Notes under the pieces: generated by a model
What the model was told of the DNA's origin: nothing
The model's input: only the letters and a program-made list of their open reading frames with translations
The model's database searches: none
Program-made: the position numbers and the translations under genes
Origin: Tissierellia bacterium
Lineage (GTDB): Bacteria > Bacillota_A > Clostridia > Tissierellales > Peptoniphilaceae
Direction of reading: 5' to 3'
Assembly (NCBI GenBank): GCA_012728775.1
Contig: JAAYEN010000293.1
Location: 1-6,001 of the forward strand
Length of the DNA: 6,001 nt
Shown: positions 1 to 6,001 of the stretch, piece by piece
Position numbering within the stretch: position 1 is the stretch's first letter
Layout of the letters: each line of letters begins with the position of its first letter

Positions 1-835
1 ACTGTTGGAAAATTTAAATAAACTAGATACAGATAACTCTCAAGGAGAATTGTATTTAACAGATGTGGTAAAAATTTTAAATTCTCAAAAAGAAAACGTT
101 GGTGGATTTCTAATTAAGGATGAGCTAGAAATTTTAGGTGTGAATTCTAGAGTTCAATTAGCTCAATGTGAAAAAATTTTACAAAAAAGAATAAACAATA
201 AACACTTAGAAGAAGGCGTCTCAATTATAAATCCAGATAGTACTATAATTGGACTTGATGTAGAGATAGGCAAAGACACTATAATTTTTCCAAATGTTAG
301 ACTAACTGGTAGGACAAAAATTGGTGAAAATTGTACTATAGAAGGGGATACATGCATAGTAGATTCTAAAATAGGAAATAATACATGTATAAAAAGTTCT
401 TATATAGAGGAATCAATTGTGGGAAATGATGTAGTAATGGGGCCTTTTTCTCATATACGTCCTAATTCTAATGTAGGAGATTTCGCTCATATTGGAAATT
501 TTGTAGAATTAAAAAATACTACTTTTGGTAAATACTCAAAAGCTGGTCATCTTGCATATTTAGGAGATAGCGAAATAGGCGAAGAGGTTAATATTGGTTG
601 TGGTGTTATCACTGTTAATTATGACGGAAAAGATAAACACAAAACTACGATTAAAGATTATGCTTTTGTAGGTTCAAATGCGAATTTAGTTGCTCCTGTC
701 AATATTGGTAAAAATGCTTATGTTGCTGCAGGTTCGACTATTACAAAAGACGTAGATGAAGAAGATTTGGCTATTGAAAGATGTGAACAAAAATCAATAG
801 CTGGTTGGGTTAGAAGAAAAAATAGGGTTAGGTAG
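1..835 (+). CDS. glmU: Bifunctional UDP-GlcNAc pyrophosphorylase / glucosamine-1-phosphate acetyltransferase, 3' part (5' end outside window)
   Basis: GlmU acetylates glucosamine-1-phosphate with acetyl-CoA, then couples the product to UTP to give UDP-GlcNAc, the cytoplasmic precursor of peptidoglycan and other cell-wall glycans. About 277 of the usual ~455 residues are present, so the gene is cut by the window edge. The reading frame is open to base 2, and the first residues already match the interior of the family (SQGELYLTDVV resembles QGEYYLPDVI of B. subtilis), so the TTG at 5 is not the start. Counting that TTG as residue 1, GVNSRVQL (45-52) holds the Asn that binds Mg in the uridylyltransferase site. 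Residues ~72-245 are hexapeptide repeats of the left-handed beta-helix. The acetyltransferase residues are intact at a constant offset of 181 from E. coli numbering: Arg152 (HIRP), Lys170, His182 and Tyr185 (SKAGHLAYLGD), Asn205-Tyr206 (VNYDG), Lys211, Ser224, Ala242, Arg259. The C-terminus is basic (WVRRKNRVR). prs follows after 14 bases. Confidence 0.96.
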   Translation, partial: LLENLNKLDTDNSQGELYLTDVVKILNSQKENVGGFLIKDELEILGVNSRVQLAQCEKILQKRINNKHLEEGVSIINPDSTIIGLDVEIGKDTIIFPNVRLTGRTKIGENCTIEGDTCIVDSKIGNNTCIKSSYIEESIVGNDVVMGPFSHIRPNSNVGDFAHIGNFVELKNTTFGKYSKAGHLAYLGDSEIGEEVNIGCGVITVNYDGKDKHKTTIKDYAFVGSNANLVAPVNIGKNAYVAAGSTITKDVDEEDLAIERCEQKSIAGWVRRKNRVR

Positions 836-837
836 TC

Positions 838-843
838 AGGAGG
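838..843 (+). promoter_or_regulatory. Ribosome binding site of prs
   Basis: A full AGGAGG begins two bases after the glmU stop codon and leaves 6 bases before the ATG at 850. This is a consensus site at near-ideal spacing. It fixes the prs start and suggests efficient, independent initiation within the polycistronic message. Confidence 0.9.
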
Positions 844-849
844 ACGTTA

Positions 850-1806
850 ATGAAAAACATTGGGTATGGGCAGCTGAGTATAATTTCAGGGAATTCAAAT
901 ATTCCATTGGCAGAAAGTATTTGTGAACACTTAGGTGTTACTTTAGATGATACAGAAGTAAAACATTTTAAAGATGGTGAAATTAATCTTAATATTGGAA
1001 ATTCTGCTAGGGGAGCCGATGTATTTGTAATACAACCAACAAGTTCACCAGTAAATGACAATTTAATGGAGCTATTGATTCTTATAGATGCATTAAAAAG
1101 AGCATCAGCAGGTAGAATAAATGCAGTAGTACCTTATTATGGATACGCTAGACAAGATAGAAAAACTAAAGCTAGAGAGCCTATTACAGCCAAATTAGTA
1201 GCTGATTTACTAACAGTAGCAGGCGCAGATAGAGTAGTAACTATGGATCTTCATGCAGGACAGATACAAGGATATTTTAATATTCCTGTGGACCATTTGT
1301 CTGCTTTAGAAAAGCTTGCAAAATATTTTGAAAATTATGTAAAAGAAGATCCTGATTTTGTAGTTGTTTCTCCAGACTTAGGAGGAGTAACCAGAACTAG
1401 AAAATTTGCAAATTACTTAAAACTACCAATAGCAATTATAGAAAAAATTAGACCAAGACCTAATGAAAATGAAGTAATGAATGTAATTGGAGATATAGAA
1501 GGTAAAAACGTTATATTAGTTGACGACATTATTGATACCGGTGGCACAATTTGTAAAGCAGCTGAGGTTTTAGCAAAACGTGGAGCAAAAAAAGTATATG
1601 GAGCTGCAACCCATGGTGTATTAAGTGATAATGCGGCACAAAGAATTGAAAACTCTGTAATCGAAGAATTTGTTATTACAGATACAATTCATCAACCAGA
1701 AGATAATATAAAAAATAAAATAAAAGTAGTTAGCGTAGGAGATCTTATAGCTCAAGCAATTGATAGGATTCATAATAACGAATCTATAAGTGTGATTTTC
1801 GGGTAA
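850..1806 (+). CDS. prs: Ribose-phosphate diphosphokinase (PRPP synthetase)
   Basis: Makes 5-phosphoribosyl-1-diphosphate from ribose-5-phosphate and ATP in the cytoplasm, feeding purine, pyrimidine, NAD, His and Trp synthesis. It has 318 residues; the B. subtilis class I enzyme has 317. Two tandem phosphoribosyltransferase-like domains are complete. Visible signatures: FKDGE (40-44, nucleotide-binding loop), QPTSSPVNDNLMELL (62-76), YYGYARQDRK (96-105, with Arg101-Gln102 for ATP contact), DLHAGQIQGYF (133-143, with the metal/ATP-binding His135), SPDLGGVTRTRKFA (174-187), the flexible catalytic loop EKIRPRPNENEVMN (198-211, Lys199 and Arg201 retained), and the PRPP-binding loop VDDIIDTGGT (224-233). 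The ATG is fixed by the AGGAGG upstream and matches the usual N-terminus. The gene sits between glmU and pth as in many Bacillota, but no ctc follows it. There are no missing catalytic residues and no frameshift. Confidence 0.98.
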   Translation: MKNIGYGQLSIISGNSNIPLAESICEHLGVTLDDTEVKHFKDGEINLNIGNSARGADVFVIQPTSSPVNDNLMELLILIDALKRASAGRINAVVPYYGYARQDRKTKAREPITAKLVADLLTVAGADRVVTMDLHAGQIQGYFNIPVDHLSALEKLAKYFENYVKEDPDFVVVSPDLGGVTRTRKFANYLKLPIAIIEKIRPRPNENEVMNVIGDIEGKNVILVDDIIDTGGTICKAAEVLAKRGAKKVYGAATHGVLSDNAAQRIENSVIEEFVITDTIHQPEDNIKNKIKVVSVGDLIAQAIDRIHNNESISVIFG

Positions 1807-1809
1807 CTA

Positions 1810-2382
1810 ATGAAGGCAATTATTGGGCTGGGAAATCCGGGGAAGGATTACCAAAGAACAAGACATAATGTAGGCTTCATGACTATTGATCAAATAGCCA
1901 ATATGTTAAATATCGAAATAAATAAAATAAAATTCAAATCAGTTTATAAAGATTTTAATTATAAAGGGGAAAAGTTAATTATTGTAAAGCCCCAAACATA
2001 CATGAACAAAAGTGGAGAAGCTGTAAGAGAATTGATGAACTTTTATAAACTTGAGCCTGAAGATATAATTGTAATATATGATGATGTCGATATTCAATTT
2101 GGAGATGTTAGAATTCGAATGAAAGGAAGTGGAGGTAGCCATAATGGAATGAAGTCCATTATTTCTCAAATTCAATCCGACCAATTTCCTAGAATACGCA
2201 TAGGAGTAGGACAAAAGCACGAGGCTCAAGATTTAGCAAACTTTGTATTATCTGCATTTTCAAAAGAAGAAATTGAAGACATTGAAATTGCCACAAAAAC
2301 TGCGGGAGAAGCTGCTTTAACATACGCATCTCAAGGTATAAATTTTGCTATGAATAGATATAATATTAGAAAAAAAGATTAA
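1810..2382 (+). CDS. pth: Peptidyl-tRNA hydrolase
   Basis: Cleaves the ester bond between peptide and tRNA on prematurely released peptidyl-tRNA, recycling tRNA; it is a cytoplasmic monomer and essential in most bacteria. It has 190 residues, typical of the bacterial Pth family. The N-terminus MKAIIGLGNPG aligns directly with the family, so the ATG at 1810 is the natural start. Active-site residues are present: Asn9 (GLGNPG), Tyr14, catalytic His19 (TRHNVGF), Met65-Asn66 (QTYMNKSG), Asp91 (IYDDVDI) and Asn112 (GGSHNGMKSI). These correspond to E. coli Asn10, Tyr15, His20, Met67-Asn68, Asp93 and Asn114. FPRIRIGVG (126-134) is another family signature. The gene begins 3 bases after the prs stop. 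The upstream bases hold only a GGG at 1801-1803, not a proper ribosome binding site, so translation is probably coupled to prs (inference). The stop codon forms part of a hairpin. Confidence 0.97.
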   Translation: MKAIIGLGNPGKDYQRTRHNVGFMTIDQIANMLNIEINKIKFKSVYKDFNYKGEKLIIVKPQTYMNKSGEAVRELMNFYKLEPEDIIVIYDDVDIQFGDVRIRMKGSGGSHNGMKSIISQIQSDQFPRIRIGVGQKHEAQDLANFVLSAFSKEEIEDIEIATKTAGEAALTYASQGINFAMNRYNIRKKD

Positions 2383-2408
2383 GAGGACAATTTAAATTGT
2401 TCTCTTTT
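2381..2408 (+). terminator. Palindromic hairpin at the pth/mfd junction, possible weak terminator or attenuator
   Basis: The arms AAGAGGACAATTT (2381-2393) and AAATTGTTCTCTT (2394-2406) are complementary over 13 positions with a single G-U wobble. In RNA the central TTAA would form the loop, leaving a stem of about 11 pairs. A run of four T ends at 2408, and seven A (2370-2376) lie upstream. Hairpin plus T run is terminator-like, but the run is short and the stem is A/T-rich, so termination is probably partial. The first two bases of the 5' arm are the last two of the pth stop codon, so a terminating ribosome would cover it. A dimeric repressor's operator is the alternative reading. Confidence 0.45.
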
Positions 2409-2425
2409 GAATAGTTTAGATAAAC

Positions 2426-2430
2426 GGAGG
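2426..2430 (+). promoter_or_regulatory. Ribosome binding site that decides the mfd start
   Basis: GGAGG, extended to GGAGGT, lies 4 bases before the TTG at 2435. The next in-frame ATG codons (2462 and 2468) have no comparable site at a usable distance; the bases before them are T/A-rich coding sequence. This favours the TTG start despite the slightly short spacing. Confidence 0.75.
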
Positions 2431-2434
2431 TAAT

Positions 2435-5400
2435 TTGAAGAATTTTTTAGCTGATACATTAATGACAATGGGGTCATATGAGAATTTAATAGACGATATA
2501 AAAAAGAAAAAATCTGTAATCTCTGTAAATGGAATTATTGAAGAAGGATTAGGGCACTTTATATACTCCGTTAATTTTAACATACCTAGAAAAAAAATAA
2601 TCATTACCTATGACGAAAATAGAGGAAAAAAGATATATGAAGATTTAAAAAATTTAAATGTCAAAGATGTATTTTTCTTTCCTAAGAAAGAAGATTTTTT
2701 CTATAATAGTATAGCCAGATCTTTAGACTCACAAAATAAGCAAGTAGAGGCTATGTGGAATTTACTATACAAAGACGCTATTATTGTAACAACCATAGAA
2801 GCCTGCTTAAATAAGGTAATGAGCAAAGAAATATTTGACAAGAATAGTTATTATATAGACTTATCAGATAAAATTGATATTGAAGAATTTTCTGAAATTT
2901 TGATACAATCTGGATATGAGAATGTATATAGCGTAGAAGGAAAAGGTCAATTTTCTATTAGAGGTGGAATAATTGATATTTTTTCTCCAATACACGATTA
3001 TCCTTACAGAATAGAATTATTTGACGATGAGATAGATTCCATAAGGATTTTTGACCCTAAAAGTCAAAGATCTATTGAGAATTGCGAATTTATACAAATT
3101 TCTCCTGCTATGGAGAATATACTTTTAAAAGAGAAAGAAAGTCTACTAATCAATAGCTTAGTAGAAGATTTAAATTCTACAAAAATTAAAGATGAAGGAA
3201 TATTAAGAAGACTTAATGAAAAATTTGGTGAAATAATTGGTCGTTTAGAAGGAAATCTCCATATAAGAAATCTTGATCTTCTAATACCTTATATAGATCC
3301 TAAAGATTTGAATTCTATAATTGATTATGGAGATGATGAGACATTAATATTTATTGACGAACCTAGGAGGATTGAAGATAAAAACATTGAACAAGAAAAG
3401 AACTTTAAACATAGATTTTCTGATTTACTAATGACAGGAGAAGTTCTATTTTCTCATGAAAATAGCTTTTTTGAATATGAAAATATAATAGAAAAGATAA
3501 GTAAAAATATTAAGGTCACCTTCAGCAATATTTTAAGAGAAAATAAGTATTTAAAACCTAATTCGATTATAAATTTTAGAATGAAACCCTCTACTTCGTA
3601 TAATGGAAGAATGGATATATTCAAAGAAGAAATACAAAGATATCAATATAGAGGATACAAAACAGTTATTCTAGTTGACGGAAAAGAAAGGGTTGAAAGG
3701 TTAAAAAATGCCCTTTCAGAAATGGATATATCTGCTACTATAGTAAATAATTTGGATCAAGAAATTAAATCAGGCCAAGTATTTATATTAGATAGTTCTG
3801 TTCGAAATGGATTTGAATATTCTGATATTAAATTTACTGTAATTAGTCATAGAGAAATATATGGAAATGTAAGAAAAGAAAAATCTAAAAGAAAAAAGAA
3901 AACTCCTGGAATTACAGACTTTTCTGATATAGAAGTAGGAAATTATGTAGTTCATGAAAATCATGGCGTTGGAATTTACCAAGGGACTGAACAATTAGAA
4001 ATACAAGGCAATATAAGAGATTTTATTTTAATTCAATATAGAGGAGCAGACAGGTTATATATTCCAACTGATCAATTAGGTTTACTTCATAAATACGTTG
4101 GAGCTGGTGAATCTACACCTAAAGTTCATAAATTAGACAGTGTGGAATGGAATAAAGTTAAATACAAAGCGAAACGCTCTATTGACGATATGGCAGACGA
4201 ATTAATAGAGTTGTATGCTGCTAGGGAAGCTAAGATGGGCTATAAATTTTCTGAGGACTCATTATGGCAACGTCAATTCGAAGACGCTTTTCCCTATCAA
4301 GAAACTGATGGACAGCTTAGTTCAACTATGGAAATAAAAGAAGATATGGAAGCACAGACTCCTATGGATAGACTATTATGTGCTGATGTTGGATACGGTA
4401 AAACCGAAGTGGCATTAAGGGCTGCTTTTAAAGCTGTTATGGATGGAAAGCAAGTGGCTTTTTTAGTACCTACAACTATACTGGCTCAACAACATTACAA
4501 CACAATGGTGGAAAGGTTTAGGAATTTCCCAGTAAATGTAGCTCTTTTGAGTAGATTCAGAACAAGAAATGAAATAAAAGAAAGCATAAAAGAATTGGGA
4601 AAAGGTCAAATAGATATTGTAATAGGTACTCATAGGATCCTTTCAAAAGATGTTAAGTTTAAGGATTTAGGACTTTTGATTATAGATGAAGAACAACGAT
4701 TCGGAGTTCGTCATAAAGAAACTCTAAAGATGCTCAAAGAAAATGTGGATACTTTGACACTTACGGCTACACCTATTCCAAGAACTTTACAGATGTCTAT
4801 GGTGGGTATCAGAAATATGTCAGTGATAGAAGAACCGCCAGAAGAGAGATTTCCTGTTCAGACATATGTTGCAGAATTTAACACTGGAATGATAAGAGAA
4901 GCTATATCACGAGAAATAGATAGGCAAGGGCAAGTTTACTTCCTCTACAATAAAGTAAGTGATATTGAATCCATGGCTGGGAAACTTCAAGAACTAGTTC
5001 CAGAAGCTAGAATTTCTATAGCTCACGGACAAATGAGCGAGAGAGTGTTAGAAGACACATTTATATCTTTTTTAGAAAAAGAAAGTGATGTTCTTCTTTG
5101 TACCACTATAATTGAGACAGGTCTGGATATACCTAATGTAAATACTATTATAATTTACGATGCTGATCGTTTTGGATTGTCTCAGTTATATCAGCTGAGA
5201 GGGAGAGTAGGCAGATCTAATAGAATTGCTTATGCTTACTTTACTTATAAAAAAGATAAACAGCTAAGTGAAATATCTGAAAAAAGATTGATGGCAATAA
5301 AAGAATTTACAGAATTTGGATCTGGATATAAAATAGCCCTTAGAGATTTGGAAATAAGAGGAGCAGGAGATGTATTAGGATCTCAACAACACGGTCATAT

Positions 5401-5911
5401 TAATTCCATAGGTTATGATATGTATCTATCTTATCTAGAAACAGCTATGAAAAAATTAAAAGGTGAAGAAATAAAAAATGTAAATGAAACCACCATCGAC
5501 TTAAATGTGGAAGCATATATTCCAGGGACATATATAGAAGATGAAAATCAAAGATTAGAATTTTATAAAAAAATTTCCTTAATTCAAAGTGATGAAGATT
5601 ACTCAGAGCTTTTAGAAGAAGCAATAGATAGATATGGGGATATTCCAGAATCTGTGAATAATCTCTTAGATGTATCCCAAGTAAAATTTATGGCAAATGA
5701 AATTGGGATAGAATCCATAAGCGGTAATAAGGATTTGGTAAAATTTAAATTCTTTGAAGACAAAGAAATAGAAATCGGAAATCTAAATGAAGTGATAAAT
5801 AATTATGGAAAACAAATTCAATTTAATTTTAGTGGTGTAAAAGAATTTAACTTTACACCGAAAAAATATCCTCTATTAGAGATAAAAGAATTATTAGAGA
5901 ATATTAGTTGA
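2435..5911 (+). CDS. mfd: Transcription-repair coupling factor (Mfd)
   Basis: Mfd is a DNA translocase that pushes stalled RNA polymerase off template-strand lesions and recruits UvrA for excision repair. It has 1158 residues; E. coli has 1148 and B. subtilis 1177, so it is full length. Rough domain order: UvrB-like region (~1-320) with FSIRGGIIDIFSP (173-185) and YRIELFDDEIDSIRIFD; a less conserved middle part ending in a Lys/Arg-rich linker near 480-490; the CarD-like RNA-polymerase-interacting domain (~497-570, starting VGNYVVHENHGVGIY); the relay-helix region (~575-600); translocase domains (~605-1005); and the C-terminal D7 regulatory domain (~1010-1158, YIPGTYI at 1028-1034). Helicase motifs: Walker A ADVGYGKT (650-657), DEEQ (751-754), TATPIPRT (777-784), motif VI QLRGRVGR (920-927), and the TRG motif RDLEIRGAGDVLGSQQHG (970-987). 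The usual first Gly of Walker A is Ala650. The start is TTG, chosen from the GGAGG upstream; the first in-frame ATG would remove nine residues. Confidence 0.97.
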   Translation: MKNFLADTLMTMGSYENLIDDIKKKKSVISVNGIIEEGLGHFIYSVNFNIPRKKIIITYDENRGKKIYEDLKNLNVKDVFFFPKKEDFFYNSIARSLDSQNKQVEAMWNLLYKDAIIVTTIEACLNKVMSKEIFDKNSYYIDLSDKIDIEEFSEILIQSGYENVYSVEGKGQFSIRGGIIDIFSPIHDYPYRIELFDDEIDSIRIFDPKSQRSIENCEFIQISPAMENILLKEKESLLINSLVEDLNSTKIKDEGILRRLNEKFGEIIGRLEGNLHIRNLDLLIPYIDPKDLNSIIDYGDDETLIFIDEPRRIEDKNIEQEKNFKHRFSDLLMTGEVLFSHENSFFEYENIIEKISKNIKVTFSNILRENKYLKPNSIINFRMKPSTSYNGRMDIFKEEIQRYQYRGYKTVILVDGKERVERLKNALSEMDISATIVNNLDQEIKSGQVFILDSSVRNGFEYSDIKFTVISHREIYGNVRKEKSKRKKKTPGITDFSDIEVGNYVVHENHGVGIYQGTEQLEIQGNIRDFILIQYRGADRLYIPTDQLGLLHKYVGAGESTPKVHKLDSVEWNKVKYKAKRSIDDMADELIELYAAREAKMGYKFSEDSLWQRQFEDAFPYQETDGQLSSTMEIKEDMEAQTPMDRLLCADVGYGKTEVALRAAFKAVMDGKQVAFLVPTTILAQQHYNTMVERFRNFPVNVALLSRFRTRNEIKESIKELGKGQIDIVIGTHRILSKDVKFKDLGLLIIDEEQRFGVRHKETLKMLKENVDTLTLTATPIPRTLQMSMVGIRNMSVIEEPPEERFPVQTYVAEFNTGMIREAISREIDRQGQVYFLYNKVSDIESMAGKLQELVPEARISIAHGQMSERVLEDTFISFLEKESDVLLCTTIIETGLDIPNVNTIIIYDADRFGLSQLYQLRGRVGRSNRIAYAYFTYKKDKQLSEISEKRLMAIKEFTEFGSGYKIALRDLEIRGAGDVLGSQQHGHINSIGYDMYLSYLETAMKKLKGEEIKNVNETTIDLNVEAYIPGTYIEDENQRLEFYKKISLIQSDEDYSELLEEAIDRYGDIPESVNNLLDVSQVKFMANEIGIESISGNKDLVKFKFFEDKEIEIGNLNEVINNYGKQIQFNFSGVKEFNFTPKKYPLLEIKELLENIS

Positions 5912-5925
5912 TAATTTAGTTAAAA

Positions 5926-5955
5926 TTGTAATATTTGAAAAAAATATGATATAAT
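5926..5955 (+). promoter_or_regulatory. Sigma-70/SigA-type promoter with extended -10, upstream of the gene after mfd
   Basis: TATAAT at 5950-5955 is a perfect -10 and is preceded by TG at 5947-5948, giving the extended -10 TGaTATAAT. TTGTAA at 5926-5931 matches the -35 consensus at 4 of 6 positions with an 18-base spacer that is rich in A tracts. Transcription would be expected to start near 5962, about 20 bases before the ATG. Its place between mfd and the next start codon, rather than inside a gene, supports a real promoter. The sequence is A/T-rich, so chance matches are common; the TG extension and the position are what raise confidence. Confidence 0.72.
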
Positions 5956-5970
5956 ACTTTAGACTTCGAA

Positions 5971-5976
5971 AAGGAG
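5971..5976 (+). promoter_or_regulatory. Ribosome binding site of the gene at the right edge
   Basis: AAGGAG, with GAG continuing to 5978, lies 6 bases before the ATG at 5983. It supports that ATG as a genuine start although only six full codons of the gene are visible. Confidence 0.8.
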
Positions 5977-5982
5977 AGTTTG

Positions 5983-6001
5983 ATGAATAAGAAAAAAATA
6001 T
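5983..6001 (+). CDS. Start of an unidentified gene, cut by the window edge
   Basis: Only ATG plus five full codons are visible (MNKKKI), preceded by a good ribosome binding site and an extended -10 promoter. A short Lys run straight after Met is typical of the n-region of a signal peptide, so an exported protein is plausible. In several Clostridia the gene after mfd encodes a PrsA/SurA-like lipoprotein peptidyl-prolyl isomerase, which would fit. That identification rests on remembered gene order and six residues, so no function is assigned. Confidence 0.6.

Noticed and set aside
5..7. TTG at 5 as the start of a short, stand-alone acetyltransferase protein
   Set aside because: The frame is open to the window edge, there is no ribosome binding site, and the first residues already match the interior of GlmU, so this is a cut gene rather than a short one.
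2359..2364. TATAAT near the end of pth as a promoter for mfd
   Set aside because: There is no -35-like hexamer at 16-18 bases upstream and no TG extension, and such matches are expected by chance in coding sequence this rich in A and T.
3870..3905. Lys/Arg-rich stretch in mfd as a possible insertion or low-complexity repeat
   Set aside because: B. subtilis Mfd has a similar basic linker just before its CarD-like domain, so it is a normal part of the protein.
3788..3994. Minus-strand open frame inside mfd (and similar ones at 163-357, 828-1061, 1975-2229, 2416-2604)
   Set aside because: All lie opposite strongly conserved plus-strand genes, show no recognisable protein family, and have the biased composition expected of antisense shadows.
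5931..5947. ATATTT / AAATAT inverted repeat after mfd as a terminator
   Set aside because: The stem is six A-T pairs only, has no T run after it, and lies inside the spacer and extended -10 of the promoter; too weak to terminate.
1..6001. A hidden defence system, mobile element, CRISPR array, riboswitch or tRNA
   Set aside because: The window is almost wholly filled by four recognised housekeeping genes, the gaps total about 140 bases, and no direct repeats, transposase motifs or structured RNA were seen in them.

Overview
The window is a compact, A+T-rich (roughly 30% G+C by eye), fully plus-strand block of housekeeping genes. In order it holds the 3' part of glmU (bifunctional UDP-GlcNAc synthesis enzyme), prs (ribose-phosphate diphosphokinase), pth (peptidyl-tRNA hydrolase), mfd (transcription-repair coupling factor), and the first few codons of one more gene. 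About 97% of it is coding, and the longest gap between genes is 71 bases.

The organism is most likely a low-G+C member of the Bacillota, probably of the class Clostridia in the broad sense or Tissierellia. The reasons are the A/T-rich codon choice (AGA for Arg, ATA for Ile), the strong AGGAGG/GGAGG ribosome binding sites, and the glmU-prs-pth-mfd order. Bacillus subtilis has the same order but with ctc between prs and pth, and fin between pth and mfd. Neither fits in the 3-base and 52-base gaps here. The genus cannot be settled from this window.

Layout: 1-835 is the GlmU end (the last part of the pyrophosphorylase domain, then the whole left-handed beta-helix acetyltransferase domain). A 14-base gap carries a strong ribosome binding site for prs at 850-1806. 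After 3 bases comes pth (1810-2382), which has no good ribosome binding site of its own and is probably translationally coupled. A near-perfect palindrome overlaps the pth stop codon, followed by a GGAGG site and a TTG start for mfd (2435-5911). From 5912 there is a well-formed extended -10 promoter, a ribosome binding site and the ATG of a further gene that runs off the window (5983 onward).

The genes do not form one pathway. GlmU feeds peptidoglycan precursors, Prs feeds nucleotide, His and Trp synthesis, Pth recycles peptidyl-tRNA, and Mfd removes stalled RNA polymerase and recruits excision repair. They are a conserved neighbourhood of growth functions, probably sharing read-through transcription. 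I found no mobile element, CRISPR array, RNA gene or defence system, and nothing that looks like a new biological system. The points worth a second look are small: an Ala in place of the usual first Gly of the Mfd Walker A motif, the hairpin at the pth/mfd junction, the ribosome-binding-site-poor pth start, and the new promoter after mfd.
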